Assembly (NCBI GenBank): GCA_017979445.1
Contig: CM030707.1
Span: 19,210,586 to 19,274,585 of the forward strand
Source: Akebia trifoliata
Lineage: Eukaryota; Streptophyta; Magnoliopsida; Ranunculales; Lardizabalaceae
DNA length: 64,000 nt
Direction of reading: 5' to 3'
The translations under genes and the position numbers were made by a program. Below, piece by piece: positions 30,222 to 41,110 of the stretch. The stretch's first letter is position 1. Each line of letters begins with the position of its first letter. Under the pieces are notes generated by a model. It ran no database searches and was not told where the DNA came from. It saw only the letters and a list, made by a program, of their open reading frames with translations.

Positions 30222-33068
30222 ATGGCAGAAGTTTTAGTATCATCTGTTACCTCTAAAATAACAGATTTGGTTATTGAAAAAATTGTCAAAGAATTCCTCC
30301 TCCAACGTGGAATTGGTGACGACATTAAGTTCATCCGTGATGAACTTTCGACCATGAAGGCCTTCCTTAAAGATGCAGAGAAGAGAAGAGTGAGAGAAGA
30401 AATGGTGAATCAGTGGGTGGTACAAGTGCAAAATGAAGCTTACAAAGTTGAAGATGTTCTTGAGGAATTCCTATTTCGAACGAAAAGTCCTCCAGAGTAC
30501 TCGAGAAGACTAGCAGCTAGTAATTGTCTACATGTCAACTTCTGTAATTTCTCTATACATCGGTTCTTCAAGCAAATAGGAGCTCGCCGTCAATTTCATT
30601 CTCAGATTGAAATCATCAGGAAAGAGATCAATGATATTTCTAGAAGAAGCTTGCAATACAACCTTCGAGGAGAACAGGGAACTAATTCAAGCCTCGAAGA
30701 AGATGAAGAAACAAGAGGAGGAGATCACGGTGTGTCTGATCCTTTCGTTGAAGAAGATGATATCGTTGGGATTGATAAAGATGTGAAGAAGTTACGGAAA
30801 TGGCTGCTACAGAAAGAAGAGGCGCATAAGCGATCAATAGTTTCAGTGGTTGGTATGGGTGGATCTGGAAAGACGACACTCGTGAAGAAAGTTTACAAGA
30901 GTGTATTGGGAGGGGAATTTGAATGTAATGCTTGGGTATCTGTGTCCCAAGATTTCCAGATAAAGGTGTTGCTGAAACGAATGATCCGAGAATATCATGA
31001 AAGTAGGAAGGAGGCAATTCCAAGTGACATGGAGACAATGGCACTGGACAAGTTGCGTGGAACAATGTACAGCTATTTGCAAACAAAGAGGTATGTCCTT
31101 GTCTTTGATGATATTTGGAATCTTAATGCTTGGGAAGGAGTAAAACATGCATTACCATGTGAAAGTGGCGGTAGGGTCATCTTCACGACCCGCATATCGG
31201 ATGTAGCTTCTCCAATAGGAGAGATTTGCTATGTTCTCCAAGTTAAGCCATTATCCCATGAATTGGCTTGGAGTCTCTTTTGTAGAAAGGCATTTAAGAA
31301 TGGTCATCTTTCGGGTTGTTGTCCGACGCACTTGAAAAACATTGGGGAGGAAATGGTTAAAAGGTGTGGTGGTTTGCCTCTTGCACTTGCTGTCATTGGT
31401 GGTCTAATGTCAAAAAAAGAAATGAATGAATTAGAATGGAATGACATACTTGAAAATCTCGATTGGGAACTGAGTAATAATCACGATCTTGAAAGGCTTA
31501 GTCGAGTGTTGTTAACAAGCTATAATAATTTACCTCATAATCTAAAATATTGTTTCTTGTATTGTGGAATGTTTCCGGAAGATTATCGAATTAAGACATC
31601 AAGATTGATCCGTTTATGGGTGGCCGAAGGTTTTATAGAGGATCATCCTCGGAAAACACCAGAGGAGGTTGCACATGGATACCTTGTTCAGCTCATTGGA
31701 AGGAACATGTTGCAAGCTGATAACAAGACTTTAAATATTGGTCTAGTAGCTTGTAGAATACACGACCTCATGCGTGACATTGCCATTCATGTAATTAAAA
31801 AGGAAGAATTTGGTGAAGTTTTCACAAAACAAAGTGATTCCAGAACTGTCGAGGGGCAACGTCGCGTAACAATTCTGAACAGTTCAGAAAACTTTCCATC
31901 GAACTCATTTGGTGTAAGAACCCGCTTCTTTCTAACATTTTCTATTGACAAGTTTTTGTCAATGACTCGGCTTCAAATGGTAATGAAGAGCATCAAATGG
32001 TTGCGGGTGTTGGATTTATCAGGATCAAACATCAAACATTTGCCAAGCAATGTGGTTCAGTTGATTCACTTGCGCTATTTAAGTGTGAGGGGAACACAGG
32101 TGAATGAATTACCAGCTTCATTACATAAGCTACAAAACTTACAGACTTTAGATGCTCGTGAAACAAAGGTGGAAAGCTCGCTAATGTATCCACAATTACG
32201 GCATCTTCTCTTTAGTTATAGGGGAAATGTTCATTTACGATTGTCCACATTAGGAAGCAGCTCAAGTAACTTGCAAACACTAGGTTGGGTGAACATCGAT
32301 GAAAGCTCAATAAGTCAACTTTGTCACTTAACCCAGCTCCGGAAATTACTTGTCAAAGGAGTAGAAGAAGAACATTGCTTAAAGCTTTGTGCTGCCGTTG
32401 AGAAGATGCATCACCTTCGCACTTTGTCAATATGCAAAGAATATGGTAATGAGCAAATCCTTGATTTGGAAACCAATATGTCAGCAACTCCCCTCCATCT
32501 TGAGAAATTAAATTTAGAAGGGGCTATGAAGGAAGGACACCTACCGCAGTGGACATGTTCTCTAAAATGCCTAAGGAAATGTCTATTAGTAGGTAACAAT
32601 TTAATGGAAGACCCAGTTAGCACCCTGGCACATCTACCCAATTTGGAGGTACTTATGCTAGGGAATGCGTACTTGGGAAGGCAAATTGGTTGGGGTGGCA
32701 TTAGCAGCAATGAGGGACGATTAAATTTTCCAAAACTAAATTTTTTTGGTATAGATTCCTTGCTTGAGCTGGAGGAGTTGAGTGAGATAGAGGAGGGGAT
32801 GATGCCATGCTTGCAATCACTTTGTATAATCAATTGCCCAAAGTTGAAAAAGCTTCCCAATGGCTTTCAACATCTCAAGTCCCTTCTTGAATTGAGAGTA
32901 CAAGACATGCCTGAAGACTTCGTCAAATGGTTGCGCCACCATCGTGAAGGTGAAATAGTAGAAGGAGAAGGAGAGGACCGTTGGATGATCCAACACATTC
33001 CTTTGGTTTTAAATGTGCACTTTTCCGATGGAAAATTGGTCCTTCAGGATGCATTAATCCAAAATTGA
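30222..33068 (+). CDS. RPM1-like CC-NB-ARC-LRR disease resistance protein (NLR-2)
   Basis: Intracellular immune receptor; members detect pathogen effectors or effector-altered host proteins and trigger cell death. One uninterrupted 948-residue frame, the usual length for this class. Order: Rx-type coiled coil (about 5-130) with an EDVID-like EDVLEEF at 77-83; NB-ARC with P-loop GMGGSGKTT at 211-219, kinase-2 LVFDDIW with Asp 296/297, RNBS-B GGRVIFTTR, GLPL at 384-387, RNBS-D YCFLYCGMFPEDY; then the MHD position, which here reads IHD (513-515). LRRs run from about 590 (LRVLDLSG) to about 915. The C-terminus has an acidic EGEIVEGEGED patch. The start is supported by alignment with NLR-3 and by the shared leader. 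A GT donor (33072) four bases after the stop suggests a spliced 3' UTR. Ligand unknown. Confidence 0.95.
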   Translation: MAEVLVSSVTSKITDLVIEKIVKEFLLQRGIGDDIKFIRDELSTMKAFLKDAEKRRVREEMVNQWVVQVQNEAYKVEDVLEEFLFRTKSPPEYSRRLAASNCLHVNFCNFSIHRFFKQIGARRQFHSQIEIIRKEINDISRRSLQYNLRGEQGTNSSLEEDEETRGGDHGVSDPFVEEDDIVGIDKDVKKLRKWLLQKEEAHKRSIVSVVGMGGSGKTTLVKKVYKSVLGGEFECNAWVSVSQDFQIKVLLKRMIREYHESRKEAIPSDMETMALDKLRGTMYSYLQTKRYVLVFDDIWNLNAWEGVKHALPCESGGRVIFTTRISDVASPIGEICYVLQVKPLSHELAWSLFCRKAFKNGHLSGCCPTHLKNIGEEMVKRCGGLPLALAVIGGLMSKKEMNELEWNDILENLDWELSNNHDLERLSRVLLTSYNNLPHNLKYCFLYCGMFPEDYRIKTSRLIRLWVAEGFIEDHPRKTPEEVAHGYLVQLIGRNMLQADNKTLNIGLVACRIHDLMRDIAIHVIKKEEFGEVFTKQSDSRTVEGQRRVTILNSSENFPSNSFGVRTRFFLTFSIDKFLSMTRLQMVMKSIKWLRVLDLSGSNIKHLPSNVVQLIHLRYLSVRGTQVNELPASLHKLQNLQTLDARETKVESSLMYPQLRHLLFSYRGNVHLRLSTLGSSSSNLQTLGWVNIDESSISQLCHLTQLRKLLVKGVEEEHCLKLCAAVEKMHHLRTLSICKEYGNEQILDLETNMSATPLHLEKLNLEGAMKEGHLPQWTCSLKCLRKCLLVGNNLMEDPVSTLAHLPNLEVLMLGNAYLGRQIGWGGISSNEGRLNFPKLNFFGIDSLLELEELSEIEEGMMPCLQSLCIINCPKLKKLPNGFQHLKSLLELRVQDMPEDFVKWLRHHREGEIVEGEGEDRWMIQHIPLVLNVHFSDGKLVLQDALIQN

Positions 33069-33960
33069 CTGGTAAGCTTCTCTAAAGTTTTTCTTTTTAA
33101 TTGGTATTGCCTTTATAAATAGTAATTCCTAAGCTTTAATTCTCTCTTTTATTACCAATTATAAATATTAGCAATTCAGATAAAGAAAATAAGAGATTAA
33201 AATTCTATTTGTTCTGGCCTTAATTAAATAGTTTTTTTGTGGTAAATATTTTGTTGGAAGCTTTTCAAGAGAAGAAACTCTAGCTAAAGTTTGCAAAGCA
33301 AAGTAGTTAGTGAGAAATGAGAATGAGCTCATAAAGATGCTTCTGAGGATCTATCATAGCTTGCAAAAGGTGATAAGAGGAAACGGGACATTAAACAGTT
33401 TACAGAAATGATTGAATCATAAGAAGTCCAAAAGCCTATACATATATGGTTGTCTTAATCAGGTTGGTGTGTGCCTTAAATTATTATTGAATTTGTTTAA
33501 ACATGACATAATTGTATATGTTCTCAAACACTTTCTGCCTTCTTTCCTATTAACCTACAGAGTGTTGATGTAACATATTCTCTATCCGTGCAGATGTTTT
33601 TTGGATTATACGTGCTGTGTTCTAATGTTCGAGAAATTTCCCTAAAAAGCTCCATTATCATTATTTTTCCTTATCATCAAGGGGTACTACCACAGGTTTT
33701 AAGCAAATATGATTGCCTTTTTTATTTTTGAGATCTTTGTGTAAGCGTGTGTATAAACAGAACCTTATGTTATAGATACTAATTAATAATATGTGTGCTC
33801 AGTTCCATGCATGTGAGCCTTCTAGTGCCTTATAGTTGGCTCCATGTGTAACTCTTTGGTGTGGTAATACTCTGGTATATGTATTGGTGCTTGATGAGTT
33901 TTTATTTTTGGGTTGGTCTCACATTTGATAGATCAATGGGTCAGTGGATTTGGATTCCAC
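33069..33960 (+). other. Conserved 3' flank/UTR of NLR-2
   Basis: Donor CTG|GTAAGC at 33072; candidate acceptors ctacag (33555-33560) and ccgtgcag (to 33593). The following 'atgttttttggattatacg' is almost identical after NLR-3 (39221), so it is likely a transcribed 3' UTR exon. Confidence 0.6.
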
Positions 33961-34009
33961 TCCTACACCATGTGAAGTGGATAAGAATTTCAATCTCTCT
34001 TTGATTTTT

Positions 34010-34250
34010 GGGAAATTTACCAAAATGTGATCAACTTTTGATGAAATTTCGGTTCTAGCTTACTGTTCATCTGAATTCCCAAAACGTGAAGACTGAGATC
34101 ACAGGTTCGCTACTTTTAGCGAGATCGTCACTAAATAAACCAGTGGGATTGTCACTTTGGAGAAGAAAAAACAGCCAGATTGTCACTTCTTACTTCATTC
34201 ACCCTCTGATTTTTTAATTTGATATAGAGGTGTTCTAAATTTCCCCTTTT
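34010..34250. repeat. Family 'F' relic
   Basis: Has 'gggaaatttaccaaaatgtg', 'cgctacttttagcgagat' and 'gattgtcacttt'. A parallel stretch lies at the same distance after NLR-3, so it was carried by the NLR duplication. Confidence 0.5.
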
Positions 34251-35208
34251 TTTTTTCTTCTCCCGTTTTATACAAAAACAAAAAAGATGGATTCAGGTAA
34301 GAAGTTAAAAATGGCGACTTAATTGACCTTAGATTCTCCAAAGCTATGTTTCAAAAGTGAAGAAATAGATTCAGCATTGCTTGATGTGACTGGAAATCGA
34401 CGAAAAATAAGACATTTGGTGGCATTGGATGCTTGTTTGCCCCTCTGCATACAAGCATTTTTGTTCCCAAAAATCATTTATAATGTTATCAAGTTCACGA
34501 AAAAAAAAAAAAAAGTTTTTGATCCGATTGCTCATCATTCACTAAAATGATTTGGTTATTCCTCTCTCCCCAAAGATAAAGAAAATTGTTACTATCTTGA
34601 TCCTTTTCCCCCTTAAGGTCTAAGACTACAAACTGTCAAACAATAATCAGATTAAGGAAGGAATACAAACACATTAACAATTATTGTAGAATTGTTATTA
34701 ATTTTAATGTTTGCTTCTTACCATTACATTGAAAGTTGACCCATTGATAATTTCAACAATTTTGTATTTATTATTTAAGCTAAATTTTTATATTTAATTA
34801 TAGAATATCTTAATTGATGTTATGACTTGATCAACACTTACCTCTCTCTTAATTTAATACATATAATCGGCGTGGTTGAGATAATTAATTAATTTAAAAT
34901 TTATTTTTTTCTCCAGCCTGCCAGCCCATACCTTCACGTGGTTGTGCCTATGTTGTATTTGACCAGAATGGGTCCATAAAGGTGTGGGTGAAGAAGAACA
35001 TTATGTGCATCATGGGTTTGTTGGGTAGCGTTGAAAAAATATGCCAGTGATGCATCACATGAACATTTTGTGATTCCAATCATTCTGATTTAAGTGTGAT
35101 GAGAAATACTTAAATCTAGGGTGCTTTAGGACAAGAGATTAAAAAAATTCTCAAATCAATGGTTAGAGATCTTTTCACCATGTAAGGCCAGCCAGTGGTG
35201 TCGTCAAA
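34251..35208. other. AT-rich DNA, no gene seen
   Basis: Short open frame at 34323-34550 has no recognisable domain and ends in a poly(A)-derived Lys run. Nothing else supported. Confidence 0.4.
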
Positions 35209-35437
35209 CATGATTTCAAAACTCGTCCAAGACCGAGACGTATTGTCGAAGCCGTCTCGGTATCAGGCATGAATGAGACGGACGGACAAGTCAATTTTTC
35301 GAACGAGATTTAATACCTCACGTTCATTTTTTTAAATTTTTGGACGAGATGTCTCAAATGTATCGAAAAATTCATTCGAGACGACTCGGTATCTAGCATG
35401 GATGAGACGAGGCACGAAACTGAGTTTTAAAACCATG
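35209..35437. mobile_element. MITE, 'CCATGG' family, copy 2
   Basis: Ends catgatttcaaaactcgtcc and the complement of gagttttaaaaccatg. Internal 'gtctcggtatc' and 'gactcggtatctagcatgg' repeat. Related to 3801-4196. Confidence 0.65.
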
Positions 35438-35830
35438 GAGTCAAATCATTTGTATTAAATTTGACTTGACTTTAGGTGCTAAAATTTGTTTCAACCAACA
35501 TGTCCCCATTTAGATTCATATTTAATCTTTTTCAGAAAAAAAAAAATAGCTTAAAACGATGGAGCATCTGTTGGTGGTATCGCCCAAGGATCCTCATAAT
35601 ATAAAAATTACTAATATGATAGTGGCCGGCAATATTATTTTATTTAACGGCTAAGATCACTTAATGAGCCAGATTTTGGCACCATTGAAGGAAATAATGT
35701 ATTTTTTGATCATTTTCCTTTGCTTGACAAAGGGAAGAACTAAGAGAGTGGTCTCAGCTGCATTGCAGAGCAAAGTATTGTAAAAGGGATTTGTTCTCCG
35801 TTTGAATCTACATACGAAGTCAACTGGAAA
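35438..35830 (+). promoter_or_regulatory. 5' flank of NLR-3
   Basis: The leader 'ttgttctccgtttgaatct' (about 35790-35808) parallels the other NLR leaders. Upstream is AT-rich. No core promoter element can be fixed. Confidence 0.45.
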
Positions 35831-38677
35831 ATGGCAGCAGAAGTTTTACTCTCAGTTGTTCTCACCAAATTAACAGACTTGGTTATCGAAAACATTGTTG
35901 CTGAATTTCGCAGCCAAGGAGAAGGAATTGGTGATGATATTAGGTTCATACGTGATGAACTCTGTACAATGAAGGCCTTTCTAAGGGATGCAGAGAAGAG
36001 AAGGGTGAGAGATGAGGTGGTGAATCAGTGGGTGGCACAAGTGAGAGATGAAGCCTACAAAGTTGAAGATGTTCTCGAGGAATTCCTATTTAGAATGACA
36101 AGTCCTTTGAAATACTCTGGAAGACTAACAGCTAGTAATTGTCTACACATCAAGTTTTGCTTCTTCAAGCAGATGGGAGCTCAAAAACAATTTCATTCTC
36201 AGATTGAAATCATCAGGAAGGAGATCGATGATATCTCTAGAAGAAGCCTGCAGTACAACCTTCAAGGAGCACAAGGAAGTAATTCAAGTATCGAAGAAGT
36301 TGAAGAAACAAGGGGGGGAGATCATGGCGTTTCTAATCCTTTTGTCGAAGAAGATGATATTCTTGGGATTGATAAAGATGTCACAAAGTTACGGGAGTGG
36401 TTGCTAAAAGAAAAAGAGGTGCATCGACGGTTAATAGTTTCTGTTGTTGGTATGGGTGGATCTGGGAAAACAACACTCGTGAAGAAAGTTTACAAGAGCA
36501 TATTGGGAGGGGAGTTTGAATGTAACGCTTGGGTATCCGTGTCCCAAGATTTCCAAGTAAAGCTGTTGCTGAAAGGAATGGTCCGAGAATTTCATGAAAG
36601 TAGGAGTGAGGCAATTCCTAGTGATGTGGAGACAATGGCATTGGACAAGTTGCGTGAAACGATGTACAACTATTTGCAAGGGAAGAGGTATGTCCTCGTC
36701 CTTGATGATATTTGGGATGTTAATGCTTGGGAAGCTATTAAATATGCATTACCGCATGAAAGTGGTGGTAGGGTTATCTTCACAACCCGCATATTGGATG
36801 TAGCTTCTCCAATAGGAGAGACTTGCTATGTTCACCAAGTTGAGCCATTATCCTATGAGTTGGCTTGGAGTCTTTTCTGTAAGAAGGCATTTAAAAATGA
36901 TGATCATTTGGGTCGTTGTCCGGGGCACTTGAAACAAATTGGAGAGGAAATGGTTAAAAGGTGCGTTGGTTTGCCTCTTGCAGTTGTTGTAATTGCAGGT
37001 CTCATGTCAAAAAAAGAAATGAATGAATTAGAATGGAATGGCATACTTGAGAATCTCGATTGGGAACTGAGTAATAATCACGATCTTGAAAGACTTAGTC
37101 GAGTGTTGTTAACAAGCTATAATTATTTACCCCATTACCTAAAATATTGTTTCTTGTATTGTGGAATGTTTCCCGAAGATTATCGAATCAAGACATCAAG
37201 ATTGATCCGTTTGTGGGTGGCAGAAGGTTTTATAGAGGATCATCCTCGAAAAACACTGGAGGAGGTTGCACATGAGTACCTCATTCAGCTCATAGATAGG
37301 AGCATGTTGCAAGCTGTTAACGAGCCAATCACCATTGGTCTAGTAGGTTGTAGAATGCACGACCTCATGCGTGATATTGCCATTCACGTAATTAAGAAGG
37401 AACAATTTGGTAAGGTTTTCACAAAGCAAAGCAATTCCAGAATCATCGAGGGGCAACGTCGCATAACAATTCAGAGCAGTTCGTATAGCATTCCATCAAA
37501 CGCATTTAGTGTAAAAACTCGCTCCTTTCTAACATTTTCTGATGACAATTTTTTGCCGTTGACTTTGTTTCAAATGGTATTCAAGAGCCTCAAATGGTTG
37601 CGGGTGCTAGATTTGTCGGGAACAAACATCGAACATTTGCCAAGTAAGGTGGTTCACTTGATTCACTTGCGCTATTTAAGTGTGAGGGGAACACTGGTGA
37701 ATAAAATTCCTTCTTCATTGCGTAAGTTATACAACTTGCAAACTTTAGATGCTCGTGAAACAGAGGTGGAAAGCTCGCTAATGTATCCACAATTACGGCA
37801 TCTTCTCTTTAGTTATGCAGGAAATGTTCATTTACGATTGTCTACATTGGGAAGCAGCTCAAGTAACTTGCAAACACTAGGTTGGGTTATTATCGATGAA
37901 AGCTCAATAAGTCAACTTCGTCACTTAACCCAGCTCCGGAAATTACTTCTCAAAGGAGTCCAAGAAGAATATTGTGTAAAGCTTTTTGCTGCCGTTGGAA
38001 AGATGCATAACCTTCGTATTTTGTCTTTATCAACAGGTCCAATCACTGCTCATGAGAAAATACTCGATTTGGAAACCAATATATCAGCAGCTCCCCTCCA
38101 TCTTGAGAAATTAATTTTACAAGGGGCTATGAAGGAAGGGCACCTACCGCAGTGGACGTGTTCTCTAAAATGCCTAAGGAAATGTGTATTAATGCAGAAC
38201 AATTTAATAGAAGACCCAGTTAGCACCCTGGCGCATCTACCGAATTTGGAGGTAATCATACTAGATGAGAATTCGTACTTGGGAAGGCAGGTTGGCTGGG
38301 GTGGCTCTAGCAATGAGGGACGATTAAATTTTCCAAAACTAAAATTTTTTGGTATAGGTCCCTTGCTTGGGCTGGAGGAGTTGAGTGAAATAGAGGAAGG
38401 GATGATGCCATGCTTGGAAACATTTGTTATGATAGATTGCCCAAAGTTGAAGAAGCTTCCTCGTGGCTTTCAACATCTCAAGTCCCTTCTTGAATTGAGA
38501 ATAATGAACATGCCGGAAGACTTCATCAAAAGGTTGCACCCCCATCGTGAAGGTGAAATAGTAGAAGGAGAAGGAGAAGGAGAGGACCATTGGATGATCC
38601 AACACATTCCTTTCGTTTTAAATCAGCAATTGTCCAATGGAAAATTGGTAACTAAGGAAAACATCAACAAAAATTAA
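35831..38677 (+). CDS. RPM1-like CC-NB-ARC-LRR disease resistance protein (NLR-3)
   Basis: A second intact 948-residue receptor, a close paralogue of NLR-2 along its whole length. Rx-type coiled coil with EDVLEEF; P-loop GMGGSGKTT at 207-215; kinase-2 VLVLDDIWDV with Asp 292/293; GLPL at 380-383 in a changed setting (CVGLPLAVVVIAGL against CGGLPLALAVIGGL in NLR-2); FLYCGMFPEDY; canonical MHD at 509-511. LRRs start near 589 (LRVLDLSGTNIEHLP). Relative to NLR-2, about four residues are lost in the coiled-coil/linker and a few are gained in the LRR and acidic tail (EGEGEGED). Paralogue differences concentrate in LRR stretches such as residues around 725-745, as expected for recognition surfaces. 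Direct orientation and shared flanks show tandem duplication. Confidence 0.95.
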   Translation: MAAEVLLSVVLTKLTDLVIENIVAEFRSQGEGIGDDIRFIRDELCTMKAFLRDAEKRRVRDEVVNQWVAQVRDEAYKVEDVLEEFLFRMTSPLKYSGRLTASNCLHIKFCFFKQMGAQKQFHSQIEIIRKEIDDISRRSLQYNLQGAQGSNSSIEEVEETRGGDHGVSNPFVEEDDILGIDKDVTKLREWLLKEKEVHRRLIVSVVGMGGSGKTTLVKKVYKSILGGEFECNAWVSVSQDFQVKLLLKGMVREFHESRSEAIPSDVETMALDKLRETMYNYLQGKRYVLVLDDIWDVNAWEAIKYALPHESGGRVIFTTRILDVASPIGETCYVHQVEPLSYELAWSLFCKKAFKNDDHLGRCPGHLKQIGEEMVKRCVGLPLAVVVIAGLMSKKEMNELEWNGILENLDWELSNNHDLERLSRVLLTSYNYLPHYLKYCFLYCGMFPEDYRIKTSRLIRLWVAEGFIEDHPRKTLEEVAHEYLIQLIDRSMLQAVNEPITIGLVGCRMHDLMRDIAIHVIKKEQFGKVFTKQSNSRIIEGQRRITIQSSSYSIPSNAFSVKTRSFLTFSDDNFLPLTLFQMVFKSLKWLRVLDLSGTNIEHLPSKVVHLIHLRYLSVRGTLVNKIPSSLRKLYNLQTLDARETEVESSLMYPQLRHLLFSYAGNVHLRLSTLGSSSSNLQTLGWVIIDESSISQLRHLTQLRKLLLKGVQEEYCVKLFAAVGKMHNLRILSLSTGPITAHEKILDLETNISAAPLHLEKLILQGAMKEGHLPQWTCSLKCLRKCVLMQNNLIEDPVSTLAHLPNLEVIILDENSYLGRQVGWGGSSNEGRLNFPKLKFFGIGPLLGLEELSEIEEGMMPCLETFVMIDCPKLKKLPRGFQHLKSLLELRIMNMPEDFIKRLHPHREGEIVEGEGEGEDHWMIQHIPFVLNQQLSNGKLVTKENINKN

Positions 38678-39600
38678 TAGAATGCCAAAATGACTGGTAA
38701 GTTTCTCTCCAAGGTTTTTTCCCCTTTCTTTTTGAATTGACATTGCCTATATAAATATTAATTGCTAAGTTTTAAGTCTTTCTTTTGTCATCAATTATAA
38801 ATATTAGCAATTCAGATAAAGAAAATAACAGATTAATTCTATTTGTGCCGGCCTTAATTAGTTTTTTTGTGGTAAATATTTTGTTGAAAGGTTTCAAGAG
38901 AAGAAACTCTAGCTAAAGTTTGCAAAGCATAGTATTGATTGAGAAATGAGAATGAAGTCATAAAGATCCTTCTGAGGATCTATCATAGATTTCAAAAGGT
39001 GATAAGAAGAAGAAAGGGGACATTGAACAGTTTACAGTTATGAATATTGGATCATAATAAAGTCCAAATGCCTAAACAGATATAGTCTTGATCAGGTTGG
39101 TGCCTTAAATTGTTGTTGAATTTGTTTAAAGATATGACATAATTGTGTTCTCAAATGCTTTCTGTCTTCTTTCCTAATAACCTACAGAGTGTTGATGTTA
39201 CATATTCTCTATCTGTGCAGATGTTTTTTGGATTATACGTGCTGTGTTCCAACATTAGAGAAATTTCCCTAAAAAGCTCCATTATTATTAATTTTCCTAA
39301 TCATCAAGGGATACTATATACCACAGGTTTTATTTTGGCATCAAAGCAAATATGATTGCCTTTTTTATTTTTGAGATCTTTGTGTGTGTGCATAACAGAA
39401 CCTTATGTTATAGATACTAAAAATGTGTGTGCATAGTTCCATGGAGCCTTCTAGTAGCTCTCGATTTGTAGCGTATATATATAGTTAGCTCCATATGTAA
39501 CTCTTTGGTGTGGTAATGCACTGTATATATATATATATATATATTGGTGCTTGATGAGTTTTTATTTGTGGGTTGATCTTACATTTGATGGATCAATAGG
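38678..39600 (+). other. Conserved 3' flank/UTR of NLR-3
   Basis: Donor CTG|GTAAGT (GT at 38697); acceptor candidates at 39187 and 39220. Near-identical to the NLR-2 flank over most of its length. A (TA)n run lies at about 39520-39544. Confidence 0.6.
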
Positions 39601-39639
39601 TCCATGGATTTGGATTCCACTACTACACCATGTGATGAT

Positions 39640-39870
39640 TCTCCTACTTAAAGTACAATCATCAGGTTAAAGTACAGACTATATCTCGTAGGTTTAAAGT
39701 GACAATCTCGCTTGTTTCAAGTGACTATCTCGTAGGTTCGCTACTTTTAGCGAGATTGTCATTATATAAACCGGGGGGATTATCACTTTAAACCTGCGAC
39801 ATCTTCACTTGAAAAACCTGTGATCTCGCACGTTCATGTTTTGGAAGATTGTAATTTACCTTCTGATTTT
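39640..39870. repeat. Family 'F' relic after NLR-3
   Basis: Contains 'cgctacttttagcgagatt' and several 'gtgacaatctcg'-type pieces, with 'cgttcatgttttggaag' at the end. Paralogous to 34010-34250. Confidence 0.5.
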
Positions 39871-40027
39871 ATTTTGCCCTTCCAAAATAAGAGAAGCTTT
39901 AACAAAAGAGAAGAGAAGAGAAGAGAGAGAGAGAGATCTGACCAACTTAGATGCATGATTTTAGCATAAAACTGGTAATGCCACAAAAGGAGGAAATGAT
40001 ACATGGAAAAAAGAAAAAGGAAAAAAA

Positions 40028-40133
40028 GAGTGGTGCTGGGGTGTCACTGGATTTACTGAGATTCTCACAATTCTGACGTGGAGGTGCACACATAACCGTA
40101 GATGGTTTTTACTCGTAAATACCCCAGCATTAG
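40028..40133. mobile_element. MITE family 'E', copy 3 (short)
   Basis: Ends agtggtgctggggtgtcac and 'taccccagcat'. The core 'gtgcacacataaccgtagat' is shared. Shorter than the other copies. Confidence 0.65.
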
Positions 40134-40837
40134 TGTAAGTAAAAGTTTGTGTCACACTAGAAACTCACAAAAAGAATTGGTAAAGATGATAAGGGTTTTT
40201 TTCTTTCTTTTTCTTTTTCTTTTATTCTTTTACTATCAAGGCATAAGTAAAGGCTAAACAACGTTGGTTTCAAACATAGCCTTGCTTGGTATGCTGCAAA
40301 ATCATTTGCAAATGCAAAAAAAAATTAGAAAATCAATTTTTTAGGGGTTTTTACCCTTCAACATCAAATTTTACTTTCTTCATCATTCAAATCTCAAGAA
40401 CAAGATAGGATTTTTAGGGAGGTTGAAGATAATGGGTTTTGGTAATAACCCCCCTCCCACAAAAAAAAAAAACAAAAAAACTAAAACTAAAACTAAAAAA
40501 AGTTGTGTCGCCAATCTTTTTCCTATTTTTCTTTGAAATATTCTAAAATTTATTGCAATTAACCAAGTTGGACCCCCTACTGAATAATTATGAATCCGAA
40601 CTTTGTTACTATGGTTTAAAATATAGTTTTAAAAGTTGTCGAGTCGACTTATAAGATTTTGAGATGACTTGTCCCCTATGGAGTCAATTTTGTAAATCAT
40701 TGAGTTAGCTAACCCACTCATCAATTTGGCCAGACTATTTATAAATTTTTATGGATATAATAAAAAATAAGTATTATAATTTATTTAAAATATTAAAAAC
40801 TGCTCAATCTGGAGAAGGTTGAGCTATGCAAGGACAC
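40134..40837. other. AT-rich DNA, no gene seen
   Basis: Only simple A- and T-rich runs and a degenerate 'atagttttaaaagttgt' stretch near 40620 that recalls 63650. Confidence 0.4.
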
Positions 40838-41110
40838 TTGCATGGGAAGGTAGATTGGTTGGAATGGCACTTTCAGTGAGGGATGACACTTAACTTTTCC
40901 TAAACTTAGTTTTTTATACATAGATCATGTGCCTCAGCTGGAAGAGTTAAGTGAGAAGGTGTAATGCCAAGCCTACAATATCTCTTAATAGTTGAATGTA
41001 CGAAATTGAAGAAACATCCATTTGGTTTTCAATGTCTCAAATCTCTTTATTGCTTGAGAATTACAAACATGCTTGAAAATTTCATCCAGAGTCCGGTCGT
41101 GAAGGTGACT
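40838..41110 (+). pseudogene. NLR remnant, last LRRs
   Basis: 'gggaaggtagattggttgg', 'cctcagctggaagagttaag', 'ttgaagaaacatcc' and 'ggttttcaatgtctcaaatc' follow the order of the last about 80 codons of NLR-2/3 (GRQIGWGG, LEELSE, PKLKKLP, GFQHLKSL), with indels and stops. The 5' part is absent. It is closer to 26636-26760 ('atcatgtgcctcagctg') than to the intact genes, so it is from an older subfamily. Confidence 0.8.

Noticed and set aside
30240..38605. Minus-strand open frames of 60-150 codons opposite NLR-2 and NLR-3
   Set aside because: They are shadows of the conserved plus-strand coding sequence; no domain content of their own.
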